From: Tenacibaculum sp. SZ-18
GTDB taxonomy: Bacteria; Bacteroidota; Bacteroidia; Flavobacteriales; Flavobacteriaceae
Direction of reading: 5' to 3'
Length of the DNA: 64,000 nt
NCBI RefSeq assembly: GCF_002813915.1
Contig: NZ_CP019335.1
Location: 976,388 to 1,040,387, forward strand
A program made the position numbers and the translations under genes. Positions 60,987 through 64,000 of the stretch are shown one piece after another (within the stretch, counting starts at the first letter, position 1; each line of letters begins with the position of its first letter). A model generated the notes under the pieces. That model was not told the DNA's origin. It did not search any database and was given only the letters and a program-made list of their open reading frames with translations.

Positions 60987-61529
60987 ATGTGTTTAGAAAT
61001 CGGTAATAAAGTTGCTGTTTTAGATGATGTTATTGAGGGAATCGTAACGAAAATCATGAAAAACGAAATTTTAATTAAGACTAATGATGGACTTGAGTTA
61101 TGGTTTGATAGATCAGAATTGGTTAAAATTGGCATAAGTCAAAATGAGTTGACAAAAAAAGCCTCTGTTGACGCTTCTATGCTACGTCAAAAAGTTAAAG
61201 GCTCAGAAGTAAAAATGAATTCTCAGTTTAAGAAAACAAAGAATGAAGTTGTAATGGAAGTAGATTTGCATATCGAGAAACTTGTCAGATCTTCAAGAGG
61301 AATGGATAAATATGATATCTTATCTATCCAAATGGATACTGCTAAAAGAAAAGTTGAATATTGCATTCAAAAGAAAATATCTAAAATTATTTTCATTCAC
61401 GGTGTAGGAGAAGGTGTGTTGAAATCAGAATTACATTACTTGTTAAATAGGTATAATGTGAAGTATTATGATGCTTCATATAAAGAATATGGTCTGGGAG
61501 CAACGGAGGTATATGTTTTTCAGAATTAG
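60987..61529 (+). CDS. Smr-domain protein
   Basis: A 180-residue protein. Residues about 1-60 form a small beta domain (CLEIGNKVAVLDDVIEGIVT), followed by an Smr domain: MEVDLHIEKL near 90-99 with the conserved Asp-Leu-His, and FIHGVGEGVLKSEL near 136-149. Smr domains are nucleases in MutS2 and related proteins that act on branched DNA or RNA. It is divergent from the ArsC-like gene. A possible -7 element TATTTTTG lies at 60913-60920. Confidence 0.82.
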   Translation: MCLEIGNKVAVLDDVIEGIVTKIMKNEILIKTNDGLELWFDRSELVKIGISQNELTKKASVDASMLRQKVKGSEVKMNSQFKKTKNEVVMEVDLHIEKLVRSSRGMDKYDILSIQMDTAKRKVEYCIQKKISKIIFIHGVGEGVLKSELHYLLNRYNVKYYDASYKEYGLGATEVYVFQN

Positions 61530-61557
61530 TAATATTTTATTTTAAATTAATATTAAA

Positions 61558-62691
61558 ATGAAACAAGTTTATTTAGATCACGCAGCAACTACGTACATAT
61601 ACGATGAGGTTGTTGAGGTTATGATGGAGAGTATGAAAAGTAACTATGGAAATCCATCATCTACTCATCAATATGGAAGAAAGGCAAAAGTAGCTATTGA
61701 AACTTCCAGGAAGAATATCGCAAGATTAATAGGGTGTAGCTCTACGGAAATTATTTTTACATCAAGTGGAACAGAGGGGAATAATCTTATTTTGAATAAT
61801 GCAGTTGAAAATTTAGGAGTGAAAACCATCATTACTTCTAAAATTGAGCACCACGCTGTTTTAAATGTGGTAGAAAACTTACGGCAAAAAAATGGGGTTG
61901 ATGTAAGGTTTGTTGATTTAGATGAAGCAGGAAATATCGATTTGGAGGAGTTAGAGTCTTTACTGTCTAAAATTAATGATAAAGTTTTGGTAACTCTTAT
62001 GATGGTAAATAATGAAATAGGAAATATTTTGGAGTATGAAAAAGTAGGATCTTTATGTTCTAAATATGAAGCACTTTTTCATACTGATGCAGTTCAGGCT
62101 ATAGGGTGTATTCCAGTTGACTTAAATGAATTTAATGTTGATTTTTTAGTTGCTAGTGGTCACAAGTTTCATGGTCCGAAAGGAGTTGGTTTTGTATTTG
62201 TGAAAAAAGATCATGTTGTAAAACCAATGATTTTAGGTGGAAATCAAGAGAAAGGCGTTCGCTCTAGTACTGAAAATGTTCATTCAATTATTGGTATGGA
62301 GAAAGCTTTGGATCTTGCTGTAAGTGTTATGACTGATAGCACAGAAAAGATAATGAAGTTAAAGAGTTATTTTGTTCAAAAGTTGACGGATAATTTCAAA
62401 GGAATTAAGTTTAATGGGAATTCTGAAGGAGGAAATAATGGAGTCCCTAAGATTTTGAGTGTTCGTTTTACTAAACAGCATAAAATGTTATTGTTTGGTT
62501 TGGATTTAAAAGGGATTGCTGTTTCTTCAGGAAGTGCATGTCAGAGCGGAGGTTTAAAAGTATCTCACGTACTTAAGGAGTTTTTAAATGAAGAAGAACT
62601 TCAAAAAACATCAATTAGATTTTCTTTTAGTGATTCTGTGAGTTTTGATGAATTGGATTACGTAATAGATTCTTTAAATTCAATTTATTAG
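61558..62691 (+). CDS. Cysteine desulfurase (NifS/IscS-like)
   Basis: A 377-residue PLP enzyme that takes sulfur from L-cysteine for iron-sulfur clusters and thiolated tRNA. Features: VYLDHAATT near 4-12, SSGTEGNNL near 72-80, KIEHHAVL near 96-103, GHKFHGPKGVGF near 201-212 with the PLP Lys, and the catalytic Cys in SSGSACQSGGL near 325-335. No iscU, suf or iscR gene is adjacent. It follows the Smr gene after 28 bases; no terminator is obvious until 63189. Confidence 0.92.
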   Translation: MKQVYLDHAATTYIYDEVVEVMMESMKSNYGNPSSTHQYGRKAKVAIETSRKNIARLIGCSSTEIIFTSSGTEGNNLILNNAVENLGVKTIITSKIEHHAVLNVVENLRQKNGVDVRFVDLDEAGNIDLEELESLLSKINDKVLVTLMMVNNEIGNILEYEKVGSLCSKYEALFHTDAVQAIGCIPVDLNEFNVDFLVASGHKFHGPKGVGFVFVKKDHVVKPMILGGNQEKGVRSSTENVHSIIGMEKALDLAVSVMTDSTEKIMKLKSYFVQKLTDNFKGIKFNGNSEGGNNGVPKILSVRFTKQHKMLLFGLDLKGIAVSSGSACQSGGLKVSHVLKEFLNEEELQKTSIRFSFSDSVSFDELDYVIDSLNSIY

Positions 62692-63300
62692 TTATATAAG
62701 TAATTCTTATTTTTTTCTATTACTTGATTTGTTATTCTGTTTAATTGTTTAGAAGTTTTTTAGGATGTTTTTTATAAATGGATTAATAAACAAAACGGTT
62801 AAAACAAGTTAAAACTATTTGCGTTTAATTTCACTTATAATGCTTTTTTAATTGGATGTTGCTTTAATTGATAAGATGAAGTTTTCGTAAGAAAGTGAAT
62901 ATTTGTTGAATTGTGTAGAGTAATTGTTCATGCTTGTTAAATAAAGACGCAGCCAGAAAGTTAATGAAACTGACTTATAAGGGGAGGATTTTAAAGTGTC
63001 CAATACTGAAGGATGTAAGTTATACTAATAATAATTCTTCTCCGACTTTTGTTGGTAATAGAACTTTATTTCTAGCTTGTTTTGTGGGTTTTAGTCAATT
63101 TCATATGTCTATTATATGATAGCTATTAATTTAATGTTATGGTAATTTTTCAAATAGAAGTTGTCATTACAAGGAGCTTTTACATATTAAAAACCAATAC
63201 CGTAAAGGTGGTTTTTGTATTATTTTTTTGTGATAATTTCATAAGCTTTTTTGGTAGCAGTATATATTGATATTTGGTTTACGAGTTAGTAATTGTGAAA
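62692..63300. other. AT-rich spacer with decayed-looking sequence
   Basis: Between cysteine desulfurase and the pseudogene below. Several short frames with frequent stops (one near 62934-63119 encoding KCPILKDVSYTNNNSSPTF, not recognised) suggest degraded coding DNA. A hairpin AAAAACCA/TGGTTTTT (63189-63196, 63209-63216) followed by a T-rich run may be a terminator. Confidence 0.45.
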
Positions 63301-63989
63301 ATGGTGAATAATGGTCTGCAGATGCTCAGAGACAAGTTAGAAAAACGACGATTAATTTCGGTTGAGTGTTGAGTAGTGATGTCACGTTTAATAAGGTAAA
63401 ATCAGTAGAAGAAACTCCGACAGCGCCAGATGATACCGCTACGGTTGGTGAGGGTGTTTCTACAACTATTACAGTAAGTACTAAAGATGCTATTGTATGT
63501 ATCTGGTAACTATGGCGAAGGCTCCAATTTAATATTAGGACCATTAAATGTCACGCTAACGAGACTTCGAACGGAGTATTTGTAAATCGAGCAAATGCTG
63601 ACTTTTATGGATCAAGTATCTTTATATTTAAAGGCTGTGATAATTTAAATTTTAAGACTTGAAGTACAGCTAAGGTTACTATATTTGTAGAAAATAAATA
63701 TTTAACTGAATACATTTAATTCAGTCCAATTGGAGATGGAATAAACAACTTCTTAAGAATTAATTGTATAAAAAATTATTGAAATAATCTTTTTTAAATA
63801 TTATATAAATAGAATAATACAGTTTATATAATTTAAGAGTATAATAATGACATTTATAAGAGTTTTGAAGGATTATGGAACGGACAGGTAACAATTCAAA
63901 ACAATGATAAGTTGCCAGTTGGAACATATTATTATATTTTAGTTTCGAGAAATGGAAGTAAGATAAAAAAAGGTTGGATATATGATTAA
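63301..63989 (+). pseudogene. Decayed T9SS type B surface protein (C-terminal remnant)
   Basis: Coding remnants appear across several frames. One frame reads KSVEETPTAPDDTATVGEGV and VSTTITVSTKDA near 63400-63490, typical of cadherin-like/bacterial Ig repeats; another near 63560-63660 reads ETSNGVFVNRANADFYGSS, also repeat-like. From 63672 one frame reads AKVTIFVENKY, a stop, FSPIGDGINNFLRINCIKNY (type B sorting-domain start), several in-frame stops, then SFEGLWNGQVTIQNNDKL and PVGTYYYILVSRNGSKIK to a stop at 63987. The order matches a gliding-type C-terminal domain (PF13585-like). Frameshifts and stops make it a pseudogene. Confidence 0.7.
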
Positions 63990-64000
63990 TAGATAAAATT

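Noticed and set aside
1..64000. tRNA, rRNA or CRISPR genes
   Set aside because: No cloverleaf-like pattern with a TTC-loop GTTCRANNC box and CCA-type end, no rRNA stretches and no evenly spaced repeats were seen on reading; a tRNA scan would be needed to be sure.

Overview
The window is low-GC DNA of a marine flavobacterium (Bacteroidota, Flavobacteriaceae; Tenacibaculum- or Polaribacter-like, though genus is inference). Evidence: type IX secretion (T9SS) sorting domains, the TAnnTTTG type of -7 promoter element, weak ribosome binding sites, a GH3/beta-lactamase fusion, Bacteroidota-only families (DUF4834, DUF5683, DUF4159, DUF6428), and the parA-parB-DUF5683-dapB-lepB-wbqC gene order. No rRNA, tRNA, CRISPR array, integrase or transposase was seen. 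It looks like chromosomal backbone with a few accessory patches.

Layout. 0-2.3 kb: tail of an unknown gene, then dnaK. 2.3-10.4 kb: a signalling island with an S41-type lipoprotein, a beta-propeller histidine kinase, a LytTR response regulator and a large T9SS surface protein. Two matching 21-bp tandem repeats, each exactly 79 bp before an ATG, flank the kinase/regulator pair and are probably the regulator's targets. 10.4-21.8 kb: a YjbQ gene, then a minus-strand envelope-stress locus: CesT/Tir-like protein, PspA, YqiJ-like OB protein, flotillin, and a 1617-residue AAA+ ATPase. A divergent XRE/S24-like repressor with its own operator candidate faces it. 21.9-28.9 kb: type II NADH dehydrogenase, an arsenic-type operon (arsR, ArsC-like reductase, DUF6428) with two copies of one operator-like sequence, a flavodoxin-like protein, DUF1223, PPK2 and an exonuclease. 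29-38 kb: GH3/beta-lactamase fusion, DUF4159, a membrane AraC regulator, rsmE, an acetyltransferase-like protein and an outer-membrane protein with a long Lys/Glu tail.

38-49 kb: DUF4834 and YfhO, then two paralogous TPR-membrane-AraC sensor regulators. Beside each is a divergent unit with an exact -7 element and a strong terminator but no reading frame; the two units share sequence and spacing, so they are probably related small RNAs. A four-gene polysaccharide operon follows (methyltransferase-like, two glycosyltransferases, flippase). 49-57.5 kb: a Crp-type regulator, the wbqC-lepB-dapB-DUF5683-parB-parA cluster, a Trp-rich lipoprotein and dnaN. 57.5-62.7 kb: LpxR-like protein, two tandem PPK2 kinases, a second ArsC-like protein, an Smr protein and a cysteine desulfurase. 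62.7-64 kb: decayed DNA containing a pseudogene of a T9SS type B surface protein.

Most promising for new biology: the paired sensor/small-RNA units, the LytTR circuit with its two repeat operators, and the PspA-flotillin-AAA+ locus with its candidate repressor. All assignments come from reading sequence and translations; no database search was possible.
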